Notes: generated by a model not told the origin, from the letters alone. Positions 15,333-25,764 are shown, counted from the first letter of the stretch. The stretch is DNA of 40,902 nt from Bacteroidota bacterium (GCA_022571715.1 JACZXH010000032.1:1-40902), one strand, 5' to 3'. Made by a program: numbers and translations.

Positions 15333-17132
15333 ATGTTTGATTCAAGGAAATATATATTACAGGCAATTTTTATTGTTACAGGATTCATTTACCTATCCAA
15401 GCTGTTTGCAATACAGGTGTTAAGCAGTAAATACAAACTTGCTGCTGAAAGCAACATTATCATGGAAGTCATAGAATATCCTTATAGGGGATTGATCTAT
15501 GAAAGAAACGGGAAATACCTGGTTGTGAATGAACCTGAATTTGATCTTCTTGTTATTCCAAACAATGTACAGCCGATGGATACCTCCGTATTTTGCCGGT
15601 TAGTTGGAATTACAAAGAAAGAATTTGATGAGAAATTACTATCTGCAAAAAAATATAGTTATGTCAAATCTTCCGTGTTTCAAAAACAGATTCCATTGGA
15701 GGAATACGGAAAAATACAGGATTATCTGGTGGACTATCCGGGATTTGAAATCAGAGCACGTACCATTCGTTCATACCCTGATTCTCTTTTGTCACATTCG
15801 TTAGGCTACATTGCTGAAATAAACCGGCCTGAGCTGAAAAAAGATGAAGATAAATACTATCACCAGGGCGATTACATAGGCAAAAGCGGTCTCGAGCTTT
15901 ACTATGAAGGGATCATGCGTGGCAAGCGAGGCAAAAAGTTTAAGATAAAAAATGTAAGCGGCGTTGAAAAGGGTGATTTTGAAAACGGGAAATATGACAC
16001 ATTGGCTGTTCCTGGTCTGGATTTATACACCACCATCGATGCCACGCTCCAGAAATATGCAGAAAATCTTCTGGAAGGTAAGGTAGGAAGTATTGTGGCC
16101 ATCGAACCGCGTACAGGAGAAATTCTAGCAATGGTGAGCAGTCCATTTTATGACCCCAACATTTTGACAGGCCGGAATTTTGGAAATAATTTCGCCGAAC
16201 TTCAGGCCGACACGCTTGTCCCTCTCTTTAACCGACCTATCATGGCCATGTATCCTCCCGGATCAATTTTTAAAGTTATACAGGCCCTTGTTGGTCTTGA
16301 ACAGGGTGTAATTGACCCTGATGAACTAATCTATATTGATGGTACCCTTATCGGAGACCATGCTCCTCCGGGTTTGTACGATCTTCATGAAGCTATCAAA
16401 CAAAGTTCAAACAATTATTTTTTTAAAGTCTTTCGTAAGATCATTAACCACAACGTTGATCCCAATACCTTCATCGACTCCCGCATCGGACTTGAAAATT
16501 GGCAAAAAATGTTAATGAAATTCGGGTTAGGAGCTCCTTTGAGAATTGACCTCCCGAACGAAAAAGGAGGACAAATACCTGGGGTGGCATACTACGATAA
16601 AATATACGGAGAAAGACGGTGGAAATTTTCCACTATTGCGTCCCTGAGCATCGGACAGGGTGAAATGCTGCTCAGTCCTCTGCAAATGGCCAATCTGGCA
16701 ACTATCATTGCAAACCGTGGTTATTTTTATACGCCGCATCTTGTCAGAGGGATCGGAGGTGAATCAGGACCATTGGAAGCATTTACGGTAAGACATGACA
16801 CAGGTATATCCACCGGATATTACGATATTATAATCAATGCTATGGAAGATGCGCTGAAGAACACAGCATGGCGTGCTGTAATACCGGATATTGCCATATG
16901 TGGTAAAACCGGAACCGCAGAAAATCCACACGGCGAAGATCATTCTGTATTTATGGCTTTTGCGCCTAAAGACGATCCAAAGATTGCCATATCGGTTTAT
17001 GTTGAAAACGCCGGATGGGGCGGACGGGCAGCTGCTTCTACGGCAAGTCTGTTAATCGAAAAATATCTGAAAGGTGAAATAACCAGGCCCTGGCTTGAAG
17101 AGTTTGTCCTGAAAGGAGAGTTTATATATTGA
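15333..17132 (+). CDS. mrdA: Penicillin-binding protein 2 (elongation transpeptidase)
   Basis: PBP2 cross-links new peptidoglycan in the lateral wall as partner of RodA. The 599-residue class B PBP has an N-terminal membrane helix (about 9-27), the pedestal with GLIYERNGKYLVVN and GKSGLELYYE, and the transpeptidase domain with the Ser-x2-Lys motif PPGSIFK (Ser311, Lys314), the SxN motif in QSSNNYFFK and the KTG motif in CGKTGTAE. All three catalytic motifs are intact. The length is normal. Its stop overlaps the rodA start by four bases. Confidence 0.97.
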   Translation: MFDSRKYILQAIFIVTGFIYLSKLFAIQVLSSKYKLAAESNIIMEVIEYPYRGLIYERNGKYLVVNEPEFDLLVIPNNVQPMDTSVFCRLVGITKKEFDEKLLSAKKYSYVKSSVFQKQIPLEEYGKIQDYLVDYPGFEIRARTIRSYPDSLLSHSLGYIAEINRPELKKDEDKYYHQGDYIGKSGLELYYEGIMRGKRGKKFKIKNVSGVEKGDFENGKYDTLAVPGLDLYTTIDATLQKYAENLLEGKVGSIVAIEPRTGEILAMVSSPFYDPNILTGRNFGNNFAELQADTLVPLFNRPIMAMYPPGSIFKVIQALVGLEQGVIDPDELIYIDGTLIGDHAPPGLYDLHEAIKQSSNNYFFKVFRKIINHNVDPNTFIDSRIGLENWQKMLMKFGLGAPLRIDLPNEKGGQIPGVAYYDKIYGERRWKFSTIASLSIGQGEMLLSPLQMANLATIIANRGYFYTPHLVRGIGGESGPLEAFTVRHDTGISTGYYDIIINAMEDALKNTAWRAVIPDIAICGKTGTAENPHGEDHSVFMAFAPKDDPKIAISVYVENAGWGGRAAASTASLLIEKYLKGEITRPWLEEFVLKGEFIY

Positions 17133-18397
17133 GAAGAAATGTTGACATACTTAGTGAGATCGATTGGTTTACAGTTTTGCTGTTTTATTGCCTCGTGTTA
17201 TTCGGATGGCTGAATATCTATGCAGCAGACTACGATGAAAATGTGGTTCAAAGCATATTCAGCCTGACAGTCAATTCGGGCAAACAACTTATATTCATCG
17301 GCTTCACTGTTATCATTGTCACTTTTATACTCGCGATTGATTTCAAATTTTACAACACATTTGCCTATGTGATTTACGGTGTCATAATGCTGATGCTGGT
17401 AGGGGTTATGCTGTTTGCACGAGAAATAAACGGGGCAAGATCGTGGATCCAGATCGGTCAATTCAGCCTTCAACCCTCGGAACTGGCTAAATTTGCAACT
17501 GCATTGGCACTGGCCAGGTATATGTCAGCTCAGGATTTCAAAATAAAAAAAGTGCGAAATCAGGTTGGCATTACATTTATAATCGGACTGCCGATGGCAC
17601 TTATCGTTCTACAGGGCGATTTGGGAACCGCACTGGTGTTCAGCGCATTTATATTGGTACTGTTCAGGGAAGGAATGTCACCGGTACTGCTGATTGCAGG
17701 TATTAGTATGGCTGCCTTGTTTATCCTTACTTTGCTGATGAAGCAAACAACACTCTTCATCTCAATAGGAGTGATAGGGCTTGTGGTGATATTGGCATCA
17801 GAAAAAACATTCAAACGCATTGCAATTATTATTGCTGGCGTATTGCTGATCGCCGTCACCATTAAAGGTATTGACTACGCTTTTTATAAAATATTAAAAC
17901 CACATCAGCAAAACAGAATCCTCGTTTTGCTGAATCCGAATATTGACCCACTCGGAGCAGGGTGGAATGTAACCCAGTCCAAAATTGCCATCGGATCAGG
18001 CGGCCTGAGCGGTAAGGGGTTTCTAAAAGGAACACAAACCAAGTTCGATTTTGTGCCTGAACAAAGCACCGATTTTATTTTTTGTACGATCGGTGAAGAA
18101 CATGGTTGGATCGGAAGTCTGGTCCTGATTTCCCTATTTATTACGCTCTTGTTGAGAATAATTTACATTGCAGAGCGACAAAAACAACGGTTTACACGGA
18201 TATTTGGCTATGCCGTTGCATCAATCCTGTTCCTTCATTTTACCATTAATATTGGCATGACCATTGGATTATTTCCTGTCATTGGTATTCCGCTTCCATT
18301 TTTCAGCTACGGCGGTTCCTCACTCGTTGCTTTTACTATCTTTCTTTTTATACTGCTCAAACTTGACGCCCACAGGGTGCAAATGCTGGCGCACTAA
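17129..18397 (+). CDS. rodA: Rod shape-determining protein RodA, peptidoglycan glycosyltransferase
   Basis: RodA is the SEDS-family polymerase that makes glycan strands from lipid II during elongation. The 422-residue protein has about ten membrane helices and the family blocks GARSWIQIGQFSLQPSELAK, LQGDLGTALVF, the extracellular KFDFVPEQSTDFIFCTIGEE loop and PFFSYGGSSL near the end. The start is a TTG at 17129, inside the mrdA stop, because no ATG lies near the family start; translation is probably coupled. It ends the elongasome operon. I saw no clear terminator in the 64-base gap to the convergent neighbour. Confidence 0.97.
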   Translation: MRRNVDILSEIDWFTVLLFYCLVLFGWLNIYAADYDENVVQSIFSLTVNSGKQLIFIGFTVIIVTFILAIDFKFYNTFAYVIYGVIMLMLVGVMLFAREINGARSWIQIGQFSLQPSELAKFATALALARYMSAQDFKIKKVRNQVGITFIIGLPMALIVLQGDLGTALVFSAFILVLFREGMSPVLLIAGISMAALFILTLLMKQTTLFISIGVIGLVVILASEKTFKRIAIIIAGVLLIAVTIKGIDYAFYKILKPHQQNRILVLLNPNIDPLGAGWNVTQSKIAIGSGGLSGKGFLKGTQTKFDFVPEQSTDFIFCTIGEEHGWIGSLVLISLFITLLLRIIYIAERQKQRFTRIFGYAVASILFLHFTINIGMTIGLFPVIGIPLPFFSYGGSSLVAFTIFLFILLKLDAHRVQMLAH

Positions 18398-18461
18398 TCG
18401 GATCTTTTTTGTTATGTTTAATTCTCACTATTAAATAAACAGAAATGTTACACGCGGTTCA

Positions 18462-19475
18462 TTATGCATATTTTTTAGCCACAACTTCAATAAATTCTTT
18501 TACCTCGTTTAAGTCTTTGTTCCAGTTATTCTTCTTCAAGTAATTATTATTGATAAAATTCATGGCTTCAACCTGTGAATCACAATTGTCAAGAAAATCC
18601 ACCACTGTATTGAAGTCGTCCACGCTGCCATCAAATAACTGATTGATAAACATGAATTTCTGGTTAATCGATAAGTGGCTTTTAATACTCTCTATTTTTT
18701 TATTTTTATGAATATCGGCAATTCCCGGACGTCGCTGTACTTTGGAAAACTGATCGTTCAGCGTTTTCAAGTCTTCATTTATTTCATACGTGCCTTTATG
18801 TGCCATTTCAGGTTCTTCCTGCATTACAATTTCCGTTTCTGCATTGTCAAATATCATTTCCATACGGAGTTTGCTAACCCTGGAAAACACTTCAATATAT
18901 CCTTCAATATCTTCAGGCGATTGACTAATGTTTTCAAATACTTCATTGAGGTAGGCCAATGCATCGTTAGCCTTTACTTCGCCTAAATGTGCATTTTCAA
19001 GTTTTATGATAAAGGCTTCCAGTATGGCTTTGTTAATTTTAACATATTTTAAAAGTGTTTTCATATTAACCAGCTTAACGGGTGCATCAGCTTCGGTATG
19101 TACAACACCAAGGTAAAAGTGATACGGTGAAACAACAAGTAGCACTGTATCACAAACAGCCTCTATTAAAAAAGGAATAAAATCCACTTTATTCACACGG
19201 ATATGTCGCGAAAGTGTATTCATAAAATCATGTAATGCATCCCTGACCTCACTGGATTCATAATCGAAATAAAGGCTTTTTAGCTTTGCTAATTCGCCCG
19301 TCCAGATACGAAGTATCCTGTATATGACAAAGAGATTGATCTGGTTCAGTTCACAAAGTTTCAGGATATCAACTCCCGATATATAATCCTTTTTTTCAAA
19401 ATAGGATGAGGATACTTTATCCGCAAATTCTCTACTGTATTCCGTTAATGCTTCCCTGTTCAGCTTGCTCTCCAT
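18462..19475 (-). CDS. Conserved protein of unknown function
   Basis: I do not recognise a named family. The 337-residue product has no signal peptide or membrane segment and is mainly helical. A middle block (residues about 80-230) is acidic and leucine-rich. A C-terminal block (about 275-337, with SINQKFMFINQLFDGSVDDF and NNWNKDLNEVKEFI) looks like a small helical domain that I have seen at the end of other Bacteroidota hypothetical proteins. The ATG at 19475 is chosen; the frame stays open upstream to 19628 but that part would overlap tdk and looks non-native. It is divergent from tdk with a shared 135-base upstream region. A cytoplasmic role is likely. Confidence 0.7.
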   Translation of the reverse strand: MESKLNREALTEYSREFADKVSSSYFEKKDYISGVDILKLCELNQINLFVIYRILRIWTGELAKLKSLYFDYESSEVRDALHDFMNTLSRHIRVNKVDFIPFLIEAVCDTVLLVVSPYHFYLGVVHTEADAPVKLVNMKTLLKYVKINKAILEAFIIKLENAHLGEVKANDALAYLNEVFENISQSPEDIEGYIEVFSRVSKLRMEMIFDNAETEIVMQEEPEMAHKGTYEINEDLKTLNDQFSKVQRRPGIADIHKNKKIESIKSHLSINQKFMFINQLFDGSVDDFNTVVDFLDNCDSQVEAMNFINNNYLKKNNWNKDLNEVKEFIEVVAKKYA

Positions 19476-19610
19476 GCTATAAATTGTTTCTTTTGTAAAG
19501 TTAACAATAATGACTGCAATCAGTAATTCTGACTCGAAATCATAGACGCCTTCTTTATAGAATACAGGGAAGCAGACAGGTAAGGGAGATATCCTGGAAA
19601 TACTATTTAC

Positions 19611-20189
19611 ATGTTTATTGAGCCACATTTCGAAAAAAGCTTAGCGCATAAGGCAGGATGGATTGAGGTGATTTGCGGATCCATGTTCTCAGGAAAAACT
19701 GAAGAATTGATACGCAGACTCAACAGATCCTTGATTGCCCGTCAACAGGTAGAGATATTTAAACCCAAAATGGATACCAGATACGGTGATAGGAACGTTG
19801 TATCACATGATGAAAATACAATACGGTCAACACCTGTTCAATATGCCACTGAAATACTTCTACTTTCTGGTAATTGCGATGTTGTAGGTATTGACGAAGC
19901 ACAATTTTTTGACAATGATCTGATTGATGTGTGTACAAAATTGTCAAATGCAGGCAAAAGGGTGATTGTAGCAGGACTTGACATGGATTTTGAAGGAAAG
20001 CCATTCGGGCCCATGCCAAATCTACTTGCAATGGCCGAATTTGTAACAAAAGTCCATGCAATTTGTATGAAATGTGGTAATGTGGCTACCTACTCTTATA
20101 GGTTGACAAGCCAAAAAGACAAAGTAGTTTTTGGTGAAAGCGAAAAATACGAAGCCAGATGTAGAAATTGTTTTTTCGAAGATGACTAA
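19611..20189 (+). CDS. tdk: Thymidine kinase
   Basis: The enzyme phosphorylates thymidine for salvage. The 192-residue type II thymidine kinase shows the P-loop GSMFSGKT (residues 23-30), the Walker B-like [11 protein letters not shown], the lid and [16 protein letters not shown], and a zinc site made by CMKC and CRNC. The length is normal. Its last eight bases overlap the start of porZ. The gene is divergent from an unknown gene. Confidence 0.97.
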   Translation: MFIEPHFEKSLAHKAGWIEVICGSMFSGKTEELIRRLNRSLIARQQVEIFKPKMDTRYGDRNVVSHDENTIRSTPVQYATEILLLSGNCDVVGIDEAQFFDNDLIDVCTKLSNAGKRVIVAGLDMDFEGKPFGPMPNLLAMAEFVTKVHAICMKCGNVATYSYRLTSQKDKVVFGESEKYEARCRNCFFEDD

Positions 20190-22431
20190 AAAAATACTTT
20201 CTTATGCAATCGCGCTGGTCCTGATTCTGATAAATATAAACAGCATTGCTCAAACAAATATTCCTGTAGGAACCTGGCGAACTCACATATCTTTTCGGCA
20301 ATCTTACGACATTGCAATAGCAACTGACCGGGTTTACAGCTCCTCGAAAAATGGAATTTTTTATGTTCTGAAAGAAGATAACAGTTTGAAAAAGCTAACA
20401 AAAATGGAAGGATTGAGTGATACGGATATTTCAGAAATTGCCTGGGATTCCCGGTCTCAGTCATTGCTATCAGGGTATAAAAACGGAAATATAGACATCA
20501 TACGGGCCAATGCCATTATCAACTACCCCATTATCAAAAATTCGGACAAAAACGTTAAAACGATATTTGATTTTACTTTCTCGGGAAATTTGAGTTACGT
20601 AGCTACTGGATTCGGCGTGGTTGTTTTTGACCTTGAAAGGCTTGAAATCATCGAAGCTTACCAAAATCTGGGAGAAACAGGCGAAAACCTACAAATATTC
20701 GAGAGCGTTGTGTTCAACGATTCTCTTTTTCTGGCAACCGAAAAGGGAGTTATCGCGGGTCGGTTGGATCCAGCAGTAAATCTTCAGGACTTTAACAACT
20801 GGTTCCGGTTCGACAGCACTGCCGGCATCCCGCAATCTTCCATAACAAGCCTTACTGTATTTGACAATAAACTATACGCCGCCATTAGTGAAGACGGAAT
20901 CTATACATATGGCAGTGGAATGTGGAACCGCCAAATTTACCTGCAAAATGAACCTTTTACCGATATTTCCGTCAGCAATAATCTGATGACCGTATCTACC
21001 AACACATCGGTATGGACAGTTGATGTGAACCAAAACCTTACCCAGGTAATCAGTGCATTGATCGTCTCGCCAGGCATTGCTCTGATTGACACGGATGGAT
21101 CAATGTGGATTGCCGACGCTGAAAACAGCCTGGTTTCAAATTATTCAGGTGAATTTCAACGAATATCGCCGTCAGGACCATATTCCGACAGGTTTTTTAC
21201 CTTATTTTATAATGAAGAAGATGAAAAAATGACTGCTGTACCCGGAGGGTACGACATTCAACGCAATCCAATTGGCGCTGATCTGGGATTTTACATCTTC
21301 GAAGACGGATTGTGGACAAATTTTTCTCCCACCGGTTACGACGTGGCAGGTGATATGGTTGATATTACATATAACACGGCACTGCATACCTATCTGCTTA
21401 CCTCATTCGGAAATGGCATTACCTTTTGGGATGGAGAAAGCAATATCCGGTCGATAAACCTTACCGCTGATGAATATCCCTTCCCTGTTGATGAACTCTT
21501 AGCAGTATATACTGCCGGTGATGTTTCATGGCTGACTTGTTATGATGTGATCCCGGGTATCTATAAAGAGAAAAATTTCGTATGGGAGCCGGTAAGTCTT
21601 GATTTGCCAGGCGAAGATCATATCCTTCAGATAAAGGAGGATTTGTTTGCCAATATCTGGTTCCGTGTAGATCCTGTCAACGAAGGAGGATTACTTATTT
21701 ATAATGAAACGGACGGACTAAAAAGACGCCTGACGGATGTCACCGACAATGGCGGCCTGCCCGAAAACAAAGTGTATGATATCGAAGTTGATTTGAATGG
21801 AAACGTCTGGATCGCAACGGGCAAGGGAGTGGCTTACTATCCGGGAGGAATCGATCTGTTCAGTGGTTCGGTAAATGCCATCCGCCCTATTTATGATGGC
21901 CGGTTTCTGCTGGGTGACGAAAAAGTGACGGTTATCAAAACAGATGGAGGAAACAGAAAATGGATAGGTACTGAAAAAGGCGTCTGGTTGTTCGACGAGT
22001 TCGGTGAAGAACTTATTTATTTCTTCAGCGCATCGGATGACCCACTTTTATCAGATGAAATAATTGATATTGAGATTAATGACAAAACCGGGGAGGTGTT
22101 TATTGCTACTTCAGGTGGGTTGTCTTCGTTCCGTGGCACAGCTACCAAAGCAGGTGACAGGCATGCTCCTGATATTAAAATTTTTCCCAATCCAGTGGGT
22201 AGAAATTTCAGCGGATTAGTCGCCATTGAGGGCCTGGCCCATGAATCAGAAATAAAAATAACCGATGTTGCCGGTAATCTTATCTGGCAAATGCATTCCA
22301 ATGGAGGCACCGCTACCTGGAACCTGACTACCCTGTATGGAGGGCGACCGGGCACAGGGATCTATTTGATTTTCAGTTCAACATCAGATGGCACAGATAC
22401 TTTTGTAGGTAAACTGGCAATAATCGACTAA
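20182..22431 (+). CDS. porZ: PorZ-like type IX secretion protein with beta-propeller and C-terminal sorting domain
   Basis: The 749-residue product has a signal peptide ([24 protein letters not shown]), two seven-bladed propeller-like regions with recurring [29 protein letters not shown] and [12 protein letters not shown] blades, and a C-terminal type A sorting domain (IKIFPNPV near residue 670, to the end). This layout is that of PorZ, which sits on the cell surface in the attachment complex of the type IX secretion system and binds anionic lipopolysaccharide in Porphyromonas. The ATG at 20182 heads the signal peptide and overlaps the tdk stop; an upstream in-frame start at 20131 would lie inside tdk. 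A different exported propeller protein cannot be excluded. RecO follows after nine bases. Confidence 0.82.
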   Translation: MTKKILSYAIALVLILININSIAQTNIPVGTWRTHISFRQSYDIAIATDRVYSSSKNGIFYVLKEDNSLKKLTKMEGLSDTDISEIAWDSRSQSLLSGYKNGNIDIIRANAIINYPIIKNSDKNVKTIFDFTFSGNLSYVATGFGVVVFDLERLEIIEAYQNLGETGENLQIFESVVFNDSLFLATEKGVIAGRLDPAVNLQDFNNWFRFDSTAGIPQSSITSLTVFDNKLYAAISEDGIYTYGSGMWNRQIYLQNEPFTDISVSNNLMTVSTNTSVWTVDVNQNLTQVISALIVSPGIALIDTDGSMWIADAENSLVSNYSGEFQRISPSGPYSDRFFTLFYNEEDEKMTAVPGGYDIQRNPIGADLGFYIFEDGLWTNFSPTGYDVAGDMVDITYNTALHTYLLTSFGNGITFWDGESNIRSINLTADEYPFPVDELLAVYTAGDVSWLTCYDVIPGIYKEKNFVWEPVSLDLPGEDHILQIKEDLFANIWFRVDPVNEGGLLIYNETDGLKRRLTDVTDNGGLPENKVYDIEVDLNGNVWIATGKGVAYYPGGIDLFSGSVNAIRPIYDGRFLLGDEKVTVIKTDGGNRKWIGTEKGVWLFDEFGEELIYFFSASDDPLLSDEIIDIEINDKTGEVFIATSGGLSSFRGTATKAGDRHAPDIKIFPNPVGRNFSGLVAIEGLAHESEIKITDVAGNLIWQMHSNGGTATWNLTTLYGGRPGTGIYLIFSSTSDGTDTFVGKLAIID

Positions 22432-22440
22432 TTTTCAGTT

Positions 22441-23115
22441 ATGCTCCAAAAAACAGGCGGCATTGTATTCCGGTATATCCGATTTAAGGAAACTTCGATA
22501 ATTACCACAATTTTTACCCAATTCTACGGGATACAATCTTTTATTGTCAACGGGGTACGATCAAAAAAACCAAAATTCAGCATTGCCCTGTTTCAGCCTC
22601 TCACATTGTTGGAAATGGTGGTATATCACAAGGAAACATCAAACCTGCAACGTATTTCAGAAGTCAGATGTGCAAATCAGTATGGATCCATACCCTATAA
22701 TTTCAAAAAATCCGGGATTGCGCTTTTTCTATCAGAGATGCTGTATAAAGTTATCCGCCATGAAAGCCATCCCGAAGAGGTATTTGAGTTTATAACTACT
22801 TCGCTGCTTTCGCTCGACAGCCTGGATGAGCAGTTTGAAAATTTTCATCTTCAGTTTCTTCTAAAACTCACCAGATACCTGGGATTTTATCCGCAGACCT
22901 CCACCGAACTGAAAAAACAACTACTTCATGTAGATACCAGCCTTGGAAAAGAAATTGATTTCCTTTTAAATAACGGATACAGCAACTATTTAAAAATAAC
23001 CAATGAACAACGCAGGATGCTACTTGAAAATATCATTGATTATTACCGGATTCATATTGAGGGTATCGGGAAAATTCATTCTTATAAAATTCTTCATGAG
23101 GTTATCAGACATTGA
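22441..23115 (+). CDS. recO: DNA repair protein RecO
   Basis: RecO helps load RecA onto single-stranded DNA in the RecFOR pathway. The 224-residue protein begins with the OB-fold block (GGIVFRYIRFKETSIITTIFT, FIVNGVRSKK) and continues with the helical domain containing LALLSLDS-like and LKLTRYLGFYPQ segments, ending in DYYRIHIEGIGKIHSYKILHEV. It has no Cys4 zinc motif; this is common in Bacteroidota. It follows porZ by nine bases and looks intact. Just behind it begins the decayed 23-26 kb stretch. Confidence 0.9.
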   Translation: MLQKTGGIVFRYIRFKETSIITTIFTQFYGIQSFIVNGVRSKKPKFSIALFQPLTLLEMVVYHKETSNLQRISEVRCANQYGSIPYNFKKSGIALFLSEMLYKVIRHESHPEEVFEFITTSLLSLDSLDEQFENFHLQFLLKLTRYLGFYPQTSTELKKQLLHVDTSLGKEIDFLLNNGYSNYLKITNEQRRMLLENIIDYYRIHIEGIGKIHSYKILHEVIRH

Positions 23116-23149
23116 TTTATACATGCCTTACAAAATCGAAGTCAATCCA

Positions 23150-23519
23150 CAAGAAAAATATGTTTCTATTCTTTTAGCCCCTGAGCAAGCAACTGCTTGA
23201 GACCGGGTACAAAAGGGCTGCAGGTTAAGCGTAAAGATGGCAAATGGATTCCCATCACTGTCCTTGCCGAGCAGATTGTAGTAAATGTGGGCGACATAAC
23301 AACAGGCTCAGGTCAACCATTCACAGGGTAGTGAATCCTCCCAGAGAAAAAATGAACACTTCCAGGTATTCCATACCTTTTTTCATGCATCCCAGGTCTG
23401 ATATGGATCTGAGTTGCCTTGAAAACTGTATTGACACCTCACATCCCAAAGCATATTCCGATATTATTGCCGGTGAATTTCTGATTGAACGACTTCGGGA
23501 TATCGGCCTTCAGAATTAG
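23150..23519 (+). pseudogene. Remnant of an IPNS-like 2-oxoglutarate/Fe(II) dioxygenase
   Basis: Pieces of the C-terminal third of an isopenicillin-N-synthase-like dioxygenase are readable in more than one frame. LQVKRKDGKWIPITVLAEQ and IVVNVGD (about 23220-23298) are followed, after an apparent small deletion and frame change, by NNRLRSTIHRVVNPP and SRYSIPFF and then by ENCIDTSHPKAY to the stop at 23517. The N-terminal two thirds, including the HxD iron ligands, are absent. The upstream segment near 23150-23200 (VSILLAP) may be a further piece. The retained HRV and RYS parts match the iron-His and 2-oxoglutarate Arg sites of the family. The gene cannot make an active enzyme. Confidence 0.8.
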
Positions 23520-23976
23520 GCCGTTTATTTTATTCTTCGTGTAAAATGATTGGGTGGAAGAGTCTGTAACTAGCTACCCGGTTAACACTAACAAATCCCT
23601 CGATCGCACCGCTTGCATACTATTAGATTGCGGCGGAAATGAGTCCATTTTTATGTAATTTTCGCTTTATTATCTATTGCTTATGGTTGACTTGGGACAA
23701 TTAGAAGCTGAAATCAACTCCAATGTGTAAAGGTTATTTTCAACATTTAAAGCGTGAGGTACAGGTATGGAGGCTGATAAATCAATAGCTCGGATACATA
23801 TCCAGATGCAAAAAGCAGATTAAAGGGACAGTTATGGAAATCTTCATATCATAACTACAGGGCATTGGCGAATTACCTTTATATGCTCTCTCATAGAGAT
23901 GTGAACTAAATCGTAAATAATTAAATCATCGAGTGTAAATAATTTTAATTCGAATCTTGACAAGAATTATTCAAAG
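23520..23976. other. Degenerate intergenic stretch
   Basis: This 457-base AT-rich stretch lies between two pseudogenes. I see no long frame on either strand and no recognisable protein piece, terminator or tRNA. It probably belongs to the same decayed region. Confidence 0.5.
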
Positions 23977-25413
23977 ATGAAAACTCAAATTGACGGTAAC
24001 CGAAGGGTTCGTTTAAGCATTCGGATTATTGAGGTCTTCATCTTGACATTTGTATTAGGCATTGAGTTATATCAGGTCATGTTTCCCGCTAAGCCCTTTT
24101 GGTTGGATTAGCGGTTCATTATTTACAATCTAAAATTTCGGGATCTTTCTCCAATTTTTGGCTCGTTTGAATACGATCAGAAATTTCCCCGGCTGCTTTT
24201 CAGCTTCTATTGGATTGTGGCAGATTTTCTTGACCACAGTTATTTTGCACTCCGGTCATTGTCATTTTTGGCAATGTTAGGAGCGTTAGCACTATACTTA
24301 CAATACCGAAAACGAATGTTTGACCATCCCCTCGAAGGAGCCATTGGATTGCTGGTCATAATGTCTTATAAAACGGTTTCAGAATATTTTGTGCAATCAA
24401 AGCAGTACAGCTTTGAAATCTTGTTTGCTTTCGTTATGATATTTCAGCTGGTGCAGATTCCACGATTATTACAAGGGAAAACAACCGGACTATTACCAAT
24501 TATTGTGCTAATAATTATTCCAATTGGAACCTTTTGTAGTTATACATATCCAATCCTCTTATTACCTTATTTAATTATTCTTCTGCTAAGATTTCGACAA
24601 AATAAAAGATGGTGGAAAGTTGGTTTGATTACCCTAATAGTTTCAATAACTTCCATCTTCGGAGCGTATATATTAGATATTCAATATGTACTATCGAATC
24701 AAAGTTTGCAAAATTACTGGCGGGAGAACATTTTTAATCTTACTGACTTCCAAACCGGTCTCCATAATATTTGGAAGCTATTGATGAGCACAGGATCTGG
24801 TTTGGTTTTGGAAATTATTTTTGGAATTCTTTCAGCATTAGCAATTATTTCCGCATTCAGGAAATGGAAACTTCGTGAACTTTTACATTATCCACTTACC
24901 AATCTGTGGAACAATTATTTCAATCTTCTCTTTATGGTAGTTATTGTCCTTTATTTAATGGGTAAACTGCCGCTCGCCAATCATCGTTTAAACGCTTTTC
25001 TTTTACCTATGTTAATGTGGTATATCATTCGGGGCTTACAGCTATTGATTCATTCCTCTCAAATCCGGATAAGAATCTATTGGGTCGTTTTCCTGTCATT
25101 GACACTTAGTATCTTGCTAACTTATTCAAGGGAATTCGACCGTCAAAGTGATCTTTTTGATAACAAGATTTATAACTCTATTGGCAACGGTATTGAGATG
25201 GCTTACAATAACAAAGTTCCTTTAGAGATCGTCAACTCACCGGCTTTAAGAGGACATCCGGAATTGGTTGTTCTGACACATCACAAATTCAAAAAAGAGT
25301 TCCCATTACAAATTATTGTCACCGAACCGGATAAACACGCATATTTAAATCAATTGTGTGACAGGGTAATTGCTCAGGATACAACAGTCAGATATATCAA
25401 ATGCGATGAATAG
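23977..25413 (+). pseudogene. Membrane glycosyltransferase (GT39/ArnT-like) broken by a nonsense codon
   Basis: From the ATG at 23977 a frame of 478 codons would encode a protein with an N-terminal helix, many membrane segments and a small C-terminal soluble part. It is interrupted at codon 45 by TAG (24109-24111) and then stays open to 25413. The codons before the stop read PFWLD, and GT39-type glycosyltransferases have a W-x-D-E motif at this place in the first outer loop; the stop sits where Glu is expected, so a single G-to-T change of GAG is enough. No other interruption is seen, so the loss looks recent, unless the stop is read through. A shorter protein from a GTG at 24217 would miss the first helix and catalytic loop. 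The glycosyltransferase family is inferred from topology and motif only. Confidence 0.72.
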
Positions 25414-25742
25414 CTATCAAACAAATTCAAGCAATTACTTTTGAAAGGAACTCAATGAAATTGTTTACATGGTATTTTGTCCCTTTCAAGAGATGAAAAA
25501 TTTAATGACATTCCTATTTATCTTAACATCCAGAGCCTCGTAGAAGCCATCATTGCACGTTAACAAATAACGTTTCCAGCATCGTTTCAATTCGACATCA
25601 ACCGTAAAACCAGGATAAAACACCTGCGGTATGAGATGAAATAGAAATACTGGCCATTGAATATTGGCAGCTGGAATATGAATCAGCAATCTTTGAACTG
25701 CACTAAGTTTAGAAGAAAGCCCCGTAGGATTTAGATTTCAAC

Positions 25743-25764
25743 AAGCCCCCTTCCGGGTTTTTTT
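25743..25764 (+). terminator. Possible rho-independent terminator
   Basis: AAGCCC (25743-25748) can pair with GGGTTT (25755-25760) with one G-U pair and a six-base loop; the T run extends to 25764. It may end transcription of the former glycosyltransferase gene 330 bases upstream. Confidence 0.5.

Noticed and set aside
19476-19628. 5' extension of the unknown minus-strand gene to 19628
   Set aside because: This part would overlap the tdk start, lacks the character of the rest of the protein, and an ATG at 19475 gives a clean start.
20182-22431. PorZ-like protein as a two-component sensor kinase
   Set aside because: The propeller blades resemble those of hybrid sensors, but there is no histidine kinase domain and the C-terminus is a type IX sorting domain.
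24217-25413. An intact shorter gene starting at the GTG at 24217
   Set aside because: It would lack the first membrane helix and catalytic loop that can be read in the same frame upstream; the nonsense codon explains the gap better.
25486-25689. 67-codon minus-strand frame as a real small gene
   Set aside because: No motif, no promoter and no RBS-like or AT-rich start context; it lies in a decayed stretch.
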